Positions 1-5,096 of a stretch of 5,096 bases of DNA are shown one piece after another. The notes under the pieces are model-generated. The model made no database searches. It was not told the origin of the DNA and was given only the letters and a program-made list of their open reading frames with translations. Every line of letters starts with the position of its first letter. Positions within the stretch are counted from its first letter, which is position 1. A program made the translations under genes and the position numbers. Source of the stretch: Lachnoclostridium sp. UBA739 (lineage in GTDB: Bacteria > Bacillota_A > Clostridia > Lachnospirales > Lachnospiraceae); contig DBKX01000262.1 in the NCBI GenBank assembly GCA_002297865.1, positions 1 to 5,096 of the forward strand. Reading direction: 5' to 3'.

Positions 1-1
1 C

Positions 2-760
2 GCTACTGTCACCGGACAGGTTGCATCGGCAGTATTATTGTTAATATTCCATTTGAGATTAAACAGAGAGATTGAACATGGTCTCAAATTTATGAAGCCA
101 GATGGCAAAATTATAAAAGAGATTTATGCAATTGGATTACCAGCAATTATAGCACAGGCTCTTATGTCTATCATGGTATATGCGATGAATCTTATCTTAA
201 AATTCAATCGCTCCGCACAGACTGCATACGGATTATTTTATAAGGTGCAACAGTTTGTATTGTTTCTTGCATTTGGACTTCGTGATGCGATTACGCCGAT
301 TATTTCCTACAGTCATGGTATGGGAAGTAAGAAACGAATTAATGATGGAATAAAATTTGGATTAATATACACATTTGCTCTTATGATTATAGGACTTATT
401 ATTACGGAAAGTTTTCCAGCAGGATTTGCAACTCTTTTTAATGCAGGTTCATCAAGGAAAATTTTTATTGATGCAATGAGAATTATATCAATTAGTTTTA
501 TTTTTGCAGGAATTAATGTTTCATTTCAAGGGATTTATCAAGCATTAGACGGTGGTATAGAATCCTTAATTATTTCATTATTAAGACAATTGATTATAAT
601 TTTGCCACTTGCAGGACTGTTTTCGTTTTTAGTTAGAAATGGACATGGGAATATCTCGCTTATCTGGTGGGCATTTCCTATAACAGAAGGGATATCTTGT
701 GTAGTGGGATGTATGTTCTTAAAGAAAATTAAAAAAGCAAAAGTAGATAAATTAGATTAG
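2..760 (+). CDS. MATE-family efflux transporter, C-terminal half (5' end outside window)
   Basis: The frame is open from the first bases of the window to the TAG at 758-760, giving 252 codons. The TTG and ATG codons near the left edge are therefore internal, and about 200 N-terminal residues are missing. The protein is strongly hydrophobic with about six to seven membrane segments. The first residues end one segment ([14 protein letters not shown]). A basic loop rich in Lys and Glu follows, then [20 protein letters not shown], the typical opening of the second six-helix bundle of MATE transporters. Later segments carry [15 protein letters not shown] and [16 protein letters not shown], also typical of MATE second halves. 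MATE proteins export drugs and cationic metabolites across the inner membrane using a Na+ or H+ gradient; the substrate here cannot be read. The tail is short and basic ([10 protein letters not shown]). A 307-nt gap separates it from the next gene, so co-transcription is doubtful. Confidence 0.9.
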   Translation, partial: ATVTGQVASAVLLLIFHLRLNREIEHGLKFMKPDGKIIKEIYAIGLPAIIAQALMSIMVYAMNLILKFNRSAQTAYGLFYKVQQFVLFLAFGLRDAITPIISYSHGMGSKKRINDGIKFGLIYTFALMIIGLIITESFPAGFATLFNAGSSRKIFIDAMRIISISFIFAGINVSFQGIYQALDGGIESLIISLLRQLIIILPLAGLFSFLVRNGHGNISLIWWAFPITEGISCVVGCMFLKKIKKAKVDKLD

Positions 761-853
761 GTGGAAAATTAATCACTCATTGACTGTAATACCAAGTATC
801 TGACGCAAAGGCTGATTGAAGTTATCTTTTCTAGTTATGAGAGGAAGTATTAG

Positions 854-905
854 ACTAGGTAGAAAAAGGCAAATCCTCACCGCTGCTTGGGTGTTTTTTA
901 CTAGT
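854..905 (+). terminator. Long imperfect stem-loop with T-run, possible terminator
   Basis: ACTAG (854-858) pairs with CTAGT (901-905). After one bulged G (859), TAGAAAA (860-866) pairs with TTTTTTA (894-900) through one G-U pair. Inside this 12-pair outer stem lies a small hairpin, CACC (878-881) with GGTG (890-893), immediately followed by six T (894-899). As a rho-independent terminator for the MATE transcript the inner stem is short (4 bp). The T-run is itself part of the outer stem, so the two folds compete. It could instead be a palindromic repeat remnant. It lies about 94 nt after the MATE stop and just upstream of the next promoter, which suits a terminator. Confidence 0.35.
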
Positions 906-921
906 AAAATAAGAGTTTGAA

Positions 922-930
922 TGCTATAAT
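922..930 (+). promoter_or_regulatory. Extended -10 promoter element upstream of the DUF4268 gene
   Basis: TGCTATAAT matches an extended -10 box (TG-N-TATAAT). No good -35 hexamer lies 16-18 nt upstream, but extended -10 promoters tolerate this. A second TATAAT overlaps at 930-935. The 13-mer TATAATTTAGTGA at 930-942 recurs exactly at 4518-4530, in the promoter of the sensor gene. Initiation here would give a 5' leader of about 130 nt before the DUF4268 start. Confidence 0.45.
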
Positions 931-1067
931 ATAATTTAGTGATTTTGTAACTATTTTTTGAGAGGTAAAGCATTGTAAAACAAAGAATTCATCCCGTATT
1001 CATATTGTAGTGTTTTTGACATTCGGGCGAGTTCTGGATGCTTTTTTAATTGGAGGGATGATAGATT

Positions 1068-1988
1068 ATGATTAACCTTGGTACATTAAAAGAAATAACA
1101 GATTTGAGAAGTGTATGGTCACATGAGGCTTTAAATTTTACCCCTTGGGTAGCAGAGAATGTTGACCTGCTTGCAGATGCTGTTGGTTTAGATATTACGG
1201 TTGATGAGACCGAGTCTTCTGTTGGAGATTTCAATGTTGATATCTATGCATCTGAAACAGGAACAGATAGAAAGATTATCATTGAAAATCAATTAGAAGA
1301 TACAGATCATGACCACCTTGGTAAATTGATTACTTATGCATCTGGTAAAGATGCAGATGTGGTTATTTGGGTAGTGAAGCATGCACGAGAGGAACATAAA
1401 GCAGCTGTTGAGTGGCTTAACAATCATACGGATGATAAGATTGGTTTTTTCTTATGTGAAATAAAGCTTTTCCAGATAGGTGATTCTGATATTGCTCCAT
1501 CATTTACAGTAGTGGAAAGACCGAATGATTGGACAAAGGAGATTAAGAAAACCACGCTTACAAACCCAACGCAGCAACAAAGACTTGAATATTGGAATGC
1601 ATTCAATGATTATGCTTTTCAGAACACTGAATTTGCAAAATCATTTAATAAGAGAAAACCTAATACAGACCATTGGATGGATTTCAGTATTGGCTCATCA
1701 GCTTGCCACATCAGTGTTACACAAATTCAGAAGAGAAACAAAGTTGGAGTTGAATTATACATAAATGATGATAAAGAACTCTTTAAAAGTCTTTATTCCC
1801 ATAAAGACGAGGTGGAGTCGGCTATGGGATTGGCACTTGATTGGAGAGAATTGCCGGAGAGGAAGGCAAGCCGTATTATTGTAGAAAAAGATGTGAAATT
1901 TGAAGATCAGAATGCCTGGCCACAGCAGTTTGAGTATATTATGGATGTCTGTATGAAGATGAAGAAGGCGTTTAGGAAGTATATATAA
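1068..1988 (+). CDS. DUF4268 domain protein with PD-(D/E)XK-like nuclease N-terminus
   Basis: This 306-residue protein has a clear start: ATG at 1068 with GGAGGG at 1052-1057, ten bases upstream. The N-terminal half contains VGDFNVDIYA (52-61), then IIIENQLEDTDHDHLGKLITYA (70-91) and VVIWVVKHAREEHKAAVEWLN (98-118). I recognise this ENQLE..TDHDHLG signature from DUF4268-family proteins. The pattern of an acidic residue at the end of one strand (D58, or D54) followed by E-x-Q on the next (E73, Q75) fits a PD-(D/E)XK nuclease core in which Gln replaces the usual Lys. That fold assignment is inference. The C-terminal half (about 168-305) begins with QQRLEYWNAFNDY, contains LDWRELPERKASRI, and corresponds to the DUF4268 region proper. 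No signal peptide or membrane segment is visible, so it should be cytosolic. Such proteins are usually orphan genes of unknown role; restriction-like or defence activity is plausible but not shown. AbiH follows after 131 nt. Confidence 0.85.
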   Translation: MINLGTLKEITDLRSVWSHEALNFTPWVAENVDLLADAVGLDITVDETESSVGDFNVDIYASETGTDRKIIIENQLEDTDHDHLGKLITYASGKDADVVIWVVKHAREEHKAAVEWLNNHTDDKIGFFLCEIKLFQIGDSDIAPSFTVVERPNDWTKEIKKTTLTNPTQQQRLEYWNAFNDYAFQNTEFAKSFNKRKPNTDHWMDFSIGSSACHISVTQIQKRNKVGVELYINDDKELFKSLYSHKDEVESAMGLALDWRELPERKASRIIVEKDVKFEDQNAWPQQFEYIMDVCMKMKKAFRKYI

Positions 1989-2119
1989 AAATTGTAAGCA
2001 AATTATCTAAGCATTGCAAAAATACATTCTTAATTAGGTACCTTGCAAAATCAGATAAAATTTTAAAAAGTTATTTAAAGATATGATAGTATTATAGATG
2101 AGTGAACAGAGAAAATAAA

Positions 2120-3061
2120 ATGATGAAAACATTATTTATTATTGGAAATGGCTTTGATTGTTATGGCCATAATATGAATACTCGGTACATGGATTTTAGA
2201 AAGTTTTTAGTTAATAGATATCCTGAATACAATAAAGATTTTGGTGGAATTCTTCAAGAAACACTTATGCCAGATGGAGATGAGGTGTACGATATGAATG
2301 AGGTTGTTGGTTCTCTAATTCGTACAATAGATGAGTGTTCATTAAAGGATTGGAATAATTTAGAAGAATGTTTGGGCAATGAATTTATATGCAACATTGC
2401 ATATGATAATGAGTGGGCATATAAGATGACAGATGATGAAGATGATAATATATTTCATTCTGTATATGAGAATGAAGATTTGACAAACTCCATTGCAGGA
2501 GCTTACCGTATATTAATTGATCTTTTTAGTGAATGGGTATTTAATGAACTGGCAAATATTGATTTTACAAGAGTACAAAGATTAAGAAAAAAACCTACTT
2601 TTAGGAAAAGTTTATTTTTGACATTTAATTATACATTAACATTAGAAAAACTATATAACATATCAAAAAATAACATATGTCACATTCATGGAAAATCAGA
2701 TAATAGAAATGGTCATATTTATTTCGGACATGGAGATGATACCGAGTTTGATGCATTTGAAAATTATATTGGTGTTGGAGATGCGTATAATGGATTGAAG
2801 AGAGAATTAAGAAAAGATACTAATCAAGCCATAGTAGAAAATATGAAATTTTTTCGTAAGTTGGCAAATGTTAAAAAAATATATTCATATGGCTTTTCAT
2901 TTTCAGAGGTTGATATGGTTTATATAAAAGAAATAAGTAGAATTTTAGATGCCAAAAGGGTAAGGTGGTATTTTAATCAATATGACTGGACTAATAATCA
3001 AGAAAATATTGAAAAAGTAAAAAGATTAGGGTTTAAGATAAGAGTAAGCAGGAGATGGTAA
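2120..3061 (+). CDS. AbiH-family protein (putative abortive phage infection)
   Basis: With ATG at 2120 the protein has 313 residues. Family motifs run the whole length: LFIIGNGFD (5-13) at the N-terminus, FNYT (169-172), HIHGK (188-192), FGHGDD (202-207) and YSYGFSFSEVD (255-265) near the C-terminus. These are the marks of AbiH proteins, named after a lactococcal abortive infection factor; the biochemical activity is, to my knowledge, not firmly established. The opening glycine-rich strand-loop with a following Asp resembles a nucleotide-binding or SIR2-like loop (inference). The start is not certain. A GTG at 2102 and a second ATG at 2123 are in frame. The only ribosome-site-like sequence is AGAGAA at 2108-2113, six bases before 2120, and the family normally begins very close to the IIGNGFD motif, which favours 2120 or 2123. 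No convincing promoter precedes it, although the 1989-2119 gap is very AT-rich. The gene looks more AT-rich than the downstream phosphatase gene, consistent with acquired DNA. Confidence 0.88.
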   Translation: MMKTLFIIGNGFDCYGHNMNTRYMDFRKFLVNRYPEYNKDFGGILQETLMPDGDEVYDMNEVVGSLIRTIDECSLKDWNNLEECLGNEFICNIAYDNEWAYKMTDDEDDNIFHSVYENEDLTNSIAGAYRILIDLFSEWVFNELANIDFTRVQRLRKKPTFRKSLFLTFNYTLTLEKLYNISKNNICHIHGKSDNRNGHIYFGHGDDTEFDAFENYIGVGDAYNGLKRELRKDTNQAIVENMKFFRKLANVKKIYSYGFSFSEVDMVYIKEISRILDAKRVRWYFNQYDWTNNQENIEKVKRLGFKIRVSRRW

Positions 3062-3173
3062 GGGAATATTGGACTCTGCCTCCTATGCGATATTATCTGC
3101 GTTTCGTGATGGTGAATTTATTATTGAAGGAAAAAGAGTTCCAATTGAAATGTGTGTAAACAATGGAGAATAG
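3048..3173 (+). pseudogene. Start-less reading-frame remnant downstream of abiH
   Basis: A frame opens after a TAA at 3045-3047 inside the end of abiH and runs to the TAG at 3171-3173. It encodes a protein-like peptide of 41 residues containing ILDSASYAILSAFRDGEF and IIEGKRVPIEM, with balanced polar and hydrophobic residues. There is no ATG near its beginning. The TTG at 3069 has only AAGGGA three bases upstream, which is too close for normal initiation. I read it as the C-terminal tail of a gene whose front was lost when the neighbouring DNA was rearranged. I cannot name the parent family. It ends 14 bases before the first of the C5 repeats, so it may be the tail of a lost insertion-sequence gene. 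Alternatively it is a fortuitous frame. Confidence 0.35.
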
Positions 3174-3384
3174 GTATCAGAACCCCCTTTCGTTAAATAA
3201 TGCATACCCCCAGTCAGTAGTCTGAACCCCCTTAACTGACTACGATTTGACTACTACACATTGCCTTGAATTGCACTATTTTGAATCGTTTTGCAAAAAG
3301 TGTAGTTATTAACAGGGGAAATACGATGCTCGGAAAAGCTGATAAACCAACGCAAAACTCGGCATTACAGAACAGGAGAATTTT
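3062..3384. other. Intergenic scar between abiH and the phosphatase gene
   Basis: The 323-base gap holds the start-less frame (to 3173), the C5 repeats (3181-3256), a TTG-rich stretch (3261-3302) and the leader ORF (3326-3388). No promoter with a credible -35/-10 pair could be found. The best partial is TTGAAT (3281-3286) with poor -10 sequences 16-19 bases later. The phosphatase-Nudix transcript therefore has no visible promoter of its own, although one probably lies here. Confidence 0.5.
3181..3256. repeat. Three spaced C5 repeats with nested inverted repeats, IS-end-like
   Basis: CCCCC occurs at 3183-3187, 3207-3211 and 3227-3231, at intervals of 24 and 20 bases. The flanks are similar: AGAACCCCCTT at 3180-3190, ATACCCCC at 3204-3211 and TGAACCCCCTT at 3223-3233. 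Around the second and third copies AGTCAGT (3212-3218) is the exact inverse of ACTGACT (3235-3241), and AGTAGTC is the inverse of GACTACT a little further on. Runs of five C are otherwise absent from this AT-rich window. Multiple short repeats of about 20 bp next to a terminus are known for IS21-family elements, which also often begin with TGT. Read on the minus strand this block begins TGTGTAGTAGTCAAATCG. No transposase gene accompanies it, so a solo end or relic is inferred. Tandem binding sites for a regulator of the phosphatase operon are the main alternative. Confidence 0.4.
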
Positions 3385-3388
3385 ATGA
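3326..3388 (+). CDS. Short leader ORF overlapping the phosphatase start
   Basis: ATG at 3326 is preceded by AGGGGA with good spacing and opens a 20-codon frame beginning MLGKADKPTQNSALQ. It ends with TGA at 3386-3388, sharing ATGA with the phosphatase start at 3385. Its own ribosome site (AACAGGGGAA at 3311) resembles that of the phosphatase (AACAGGAGAA at 3371). It could be a translated leader that couples or tunes phosphatase translation, or the leftover N-terminus of a deleted gene. There is no domain to recognise, and a peptide this short may have no function of its own. Confidence 0.35.
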   Translation: MLGKADKPTQNSALQNRRIL

Positions 3389-3858
3389 TTAGAGTTTTAT
3401 TCATCTGCCACGGCAACATCTGCCGTTCCCCAATGGCAGAATTTATTCTAAAAGATATGGTAACAAAACAAGGTCTATCCGAACATTTCATAATCGCATC
3501 TGCCGCCACCAGCACAGAAGAAATCTGGAACGGTATTGGTAATCCCGTATATCCACCAGCCAAACGTGAATTAGCCAAACACGAAATTGACTGCAGTGGA
3601 AAGCGAGCAGTTCAGCTTCGCAAACAGGATTACGACCACTATGATTACCTAATCGGTATGGATCGCGCCAATATTAGAAATATAGAACGCATGACTGGTC
3701 ACAAAGGAAACAAAATCTACCTTCTTATGGAGTTCGCTGGTTCTCAGAAGGAAGTTGCCGACCCTTGGTATTCAGGACGGTTTGATGTAACCTATGACGA
3801 TATATATTTAGGCTGTGAAGGTTTCTTACGATATCTACAAGGACGAAATCAAATCTAG
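3385..3858 (+). CDS. Low-molecular-weight protein-tyrosine phosphatase
   Basis: This 157-residue cytosolic protein has the usual length of the family. The active-site P-loop is at the N-terminus: CHGNICRS (8-15), with nucleophile C8, second cysteine C13 and phosphate-binding R14 in the C-x5-R arrangement. The general acid is D126 in DPWY (126-129), near the C-terminus as expected. The segment ASAATSTEEIWNGIGNPVYPPA corresponds to the family's SAGT..w..G.p.dp.A region, and IGMDRANIRNI matches the conserved M-D..N. element. All catalytic residues are present, so the enzyme should be active; it hydrolyses phosphotyrosine and possibly phosphoarginine, with partners unknown. The start is supported by AGGAG at 3374-3378, six bases before ATG. 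The leader ORF overlaps this start by four bases. The Nudix gene follows after 54 nt with no terminator, so the two are probably co-transcribed. The gene uses more C-ending codons than the AT-rich abiH. Confidence 0.95.
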   Translation: MIRVLFICHGNICRSPMAEFILKDMVTKQGLSEHFIIASAATSTEEIWNGIGNPVYPPAKRELAKHEIDCSGKRAVQLRKQDYDHYDYLIGMDRANIRNIERMTGHKGNKIYLLMEFAGSQKEVADPWYSGRFDVTYDDIYLGCEGFLRYLQGRNQI

Positions 3859-3892
3859 ATTTTCTAGTAATGATTTCAACCGTAAAAAGAAA

Positions 3893-3916
3893 AGGAGAAT
3901 GAATGATACACCATGA
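3893..3916 (+). promoter_or_regulatory. Ribosome site with unusual spacing before the Nudix gene
   Basis: AGGAG at 3893-3897 lies 15 bases before the only credible Nudix starts (ATG 3913, or 3919), much longer than the usual 5-10. Two out-of-frame ATGs sit between. ATG 3899 opens a five-codon frame (MNDTP) whose TGA overlaps the Nudix ATG as ATGA. ATG 3903, ideally spaced at five bases, opens a ten-codon frame ending at 3935. An in-frame TGA at 3904-3906 rules out an earlier Nudix start. Re-initiation or coupling from a mini-ORF is a reasonable reading. Confidence 0.5.
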
Positions 3917-4473
3917 ACATGAGAGAAAAAATTGAATTATACAAACCATTTAATGAACAAGAAGAACGAGATAAAGAACTTATTTTAGAATACATGGCAG
4001 AAAATCCAAACATATTCCTGCGAGAAAGCCGACTTGCACATATGACAGCATCTGCTTGGATTGTGAATAAAGAACGAACAAAAGTTCTTATGGTTTACCA
4101 TAACATATACAACTCATGGTCATGGCTTGGTGGACATGCGGATGGAGAGACCGATTTACTGAAGGTCGCATTACAAGAAGCCAGGGAAGAAAGTGGTTTG
4201 CGAAACGTTCGACCAGTAAGTGAGGATATTTATTCTTTAGAATCACTTACTGTTGATGGACATATGAAAAAGGAAAACTATGTTTCATCGCATCTTCATT
4301 TGAACGTAACCTATCTTTTGGAAGCAGATGAAGAAGAGGCTCTATCGATAAAACCGGATGAAAACAGCGGGGTAGCCTGGTTTGGTCTGGAAGAGGCTAT
4401 TGAAGCATCAACGGAAGAGTGGTTTAAGGAAAATGTGTATTCGAAATTAAATGATAAGTTAAGGAAGTATTAG
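3913..4473 (+). CDS. Nudix hydrolase
   Basis: This 186-residue cytosolic protein has a Nudix box at about 73-96: GGHADGE, then LQEAREESGL. The metal-binding glutamates correspond to E89, E92 and E93, with G95 following. The position normally held by the box arginine (REx2EE) is Q88, a departure from consensus. WLGGHADGE and the SW-W just before it fit the GGH-x-DG subgroup of the superfamily. Nudix enzymes cleave nucleoside diphosphates linked to another moiety; the substrate cannot be told from the sequence. The first 45 residues form a charged, helical extension (KPFNEQEERDKELILEYM) before the fold begins at AHMTASAWIV. The C-terminal part has the usual VAWFGLEEA element. The gene sits 54 nt after the phosphatase and is probably in the same operon, with start recognition complicated by a distant AGGAG. 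Confidence 0.92.
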   Translation: MNMREKIELYKPFNEQEERDKELILEYMAENPNIFLRESRLAHMTASAWIVNKERTKVLMVYHNIYNSWSWLGGHADGETDLLKVALQEAREESGLRNVRPVSEDIYSLESLTVDGHMKKENYVSSHLHLNVTYLLEADEEEALSIKPDENSGVAWFGLEEAIEASTEEWFKENVYSKLNDKLRKY

Positions 4474-4493
4474 TTCCAATTACAAATCCTATA

Positions 4494-4523
4494 TTGTATC
4501 TTTACTGAATAATGTGTTATAAT
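4494..4523 (+). promoter_or_regulatory. Promoter for the membrane sensor gene
   Basis: TTGTAT (4494-4499) and TATAAT (4518-4523) are 18 bases apart, and TG at 4515-4516 makes the -10 an extended one (TGTTATAAT). This fits a housekeeping sigma-A promoter. Transcription would begin near 4530, about 60 bases before the expected start region of the sensor, and the promoter lies 20 bases after the Nudix stop. The 13-mer at 4518-4530 is identical to one at 930-942. No terminator is visible between the Nudix stop and this promoter. Confidence 0.6.
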
Positions 4524-4590
4524 TTAGTGAAACAACGATTTGCTTTCGACAGAAAAGTTAAAAGAATACGATACGAAAGTAGGTGTTAGT

Positions 4591-5096
4591 ATAAATTTTT
4601 TTCAAGTCTATATATACATACAAATTTTAACTCTATTTATCATTATTTATCTATTTCAAAAAACTCTTTCGGCAAAACTCTCAAAATCGGTATTGGCATT
4701 GATGCTGGTTGATATCTTTTCTCTATTCTACATCATTGGTTACATCATTGAACACACAACACAAAATCTGGATGTCATGCGCAGTTCCATAAAAATTGAA
4801 TACACTGGACTAGTCGGTTTATTTATTTTCAGCTTGCAGTTTTATGATTTATATTTTAATATGCATGTGAAACGTATTGTATATGCAAGGGTCACTATTT
4901 GTTATTTTATTATCCTGGTGTCTGTTTTTACTTTGGAGATGAATTCGCTATTTTATAAATCAGTAAAGCTCTTAAAGTTTGAAGATTACGCAATGATTCA
5001 AGTTCATCCAGGAATTTTATATGTTATCTTTTATCTAATTACTTTATGGGGGTTTTTAGTAATTGAGAAAGAAGGTTTGCGAAAGCTCAGGACATG
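4591..5096 (+). CDS. Multi-pass membrane sensor, N-terminal part (7TM-type; 3' end outside window)
   Basis: The frame is open from 4531 to the window end with no stop, giving 168 codons counted from 4591. At least five hydrophobic segments are visible, at about residues 3-22, 33-53, 69-90, 97-117 and 140-158, separated by short polar loops. The pattern DIFSLFYIIGYIIEHTTQNLD, then IKIEYTGLVGLFIFSLQFYDLYF and VHPGILYVIFYLITLWGF, resembles the N-terminal 7TM module found before histidine kinase or GGDEF output domains in Clostridia. The output domain lies beyond the window, so kinase versus cyclase cannot be decided. The start is odd. A ribosome-like AGGTG (4581-4585) is well placed for codon 4591, but that codon is ATA, not ATG. 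Other choices are TTG 4540, which has no ribosome site and would add 17 polar residues, or ATG 4702, which would delete the first membrane segment. I give 4591 because spacing and topology favour it. Confidence 0.7.
   Translation, partial: MNFFQVYIYIQILTLFIIIYLFQKTLSAKLSKSVLALMLVDIFSLFYIIGYIIEHTTQNLDVMRSSIKIEYTGLVGLFIFSLQFYDLYFNMHVKRIVYARVTICYFIILVSVFTLEMNSLFYKSVKLLKFEDYAMIQVHPGILYVIFYLITLWGFLVIEKEGLRKLRT

Larger units (their letters stand above)
761..1067. other. Intergenic region between MATE and DUF4268 genes
   Basis: This 307-base gap has no convincing gene. It holds the stem-loop at 854-905, the -10 box at 922-930 and the GGAGGG ribosome site at 1052-1057. A reverse-strand frame of 66 codons (773-973) exists, but it shows no recognisable domain, has no clear ribosome site, and spans the stem-loop and the promoter box. 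It is more likely chance, or at most a decayed remnant. The stretch 943-1051 shows nothing further that I can interpret. Confidence 0.6.

Noticed and set aside
837..920. Forward 27-codon frame beginning MRGSIRLGRK
   Set aside because: No good ribosome site, crosses the stem-loop, and no protein family is recognisable.
773..973. Reverse-strand 66-codon reading frame after the MATE gene
   Set aside because: No ribosome site, no recognisable domain, and it overlaps the stem-loop and the promoter box; probably chance in AT-rich DNA.
1016..1021. TTGACA as the -35 of a second DUF4268 promoter
   Set aside because: A perfect -35, but the sequence 16-18 bases downstream (around TGCTTT) is a poor -10 box.
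1046..1606. Reverse-strand frames within the DUF4268 gene
   Set aside because: They are antisense shadows of a clear forward coding gene with a good start and family motifs.
1525..1764. Second forward frame inside the DUF4268 gene
   Set aside because: Out-of-frame shadow; its translation lacks any domain and has no ribosome site.
2082..2095. TATGAT and TATTAT as -10 boxes for abiH
   Set aside because: No -35 hexamer at 16-18 bases and no TG extension; such matches are expected by chance in this composition.
3274..3302. Hairpin CACTATTTT / AAAAAGTG upstream of the leader ORF
   Set aside because: Eight mostly A-T pairs with a bulge and a 12-base loop, and no T-run after it; too weak to call a terminator or operator.
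3309..3578. Reverse-strand frame over the phosphatase start
   Set aside because: It lies opposite the conserved CHGNICRS active-site coding sequence and is a shadow.
1..5096. CRISPR array, tRNA, rRNA or riboswitch
   Set aside because: No regularly spaced long direct repeats, no cloverleaf with a T-arm, and no known riboswitch core were seen on either strand.

Overview
The window is AT-rich with clostridial-style expression signals: strong AGGAG/GGAGG ribosome sites and TATAAT boxes. Its proteins resemble those of gut Firmicutes, most likely Lachnospiraceae or a related Clostridia family. That placement is inference from protein style and composition; no rRNA or other phylogenetic marker is present. 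Every supported gene lies on the + strand.

Layout. (1) 2-760: C-terminal half of a MATE-family multidrug/Na+ antiporter, entering from the left edge. (2) 761-1067: a gap with a long imperfect stem-loop (854-905), an extended -10 promoter (922-930) and a good ribosome site for the next gene. (3) 1068-1988: a DUF4268 protein whose N-terminal half looks like a PD-(D/E)XK nuclease fold. (4) 2120-3061: an AbiH-family protein, a family named for abortive phage infection. (5) 3062-3384: a scar-like stretch with a 41-codon reading frame lacking a start, three spaced C5 repeats resembling an insertion-sequence end, and a 20-codon leader ORF overlapping the next start. (6) 3385-3858 and 3913-4473: a low-molecular-weight protein-tyrosine phosphatase and a Nudix hydrolase, probably one transcript. 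(7) 4494-5096: a promoter followed by the start of a multi-pass membrane sensor that resembles the N-terminal 7TM module of clostridial histidine kinases and GGDEF proteins. It runs off the right edge and has no ATG at its expected start.

The most interesting reading is that the DUF4268 and AbiH genes form a small accessory (possibly anti-phage) cargo between housekeeping-type genes, with IS-end-like repeats on the downstream side. A two-gene nuclease plus AbiH system is only a hypothesis: the genes are 131 nt apart and no joint function can be read from the sequence. The phosphatase-Nudix pair is better supported as an operon. In that pair, both start codons share an ATGA overlap with a short upstream reading frame, which suggests translational coupling.
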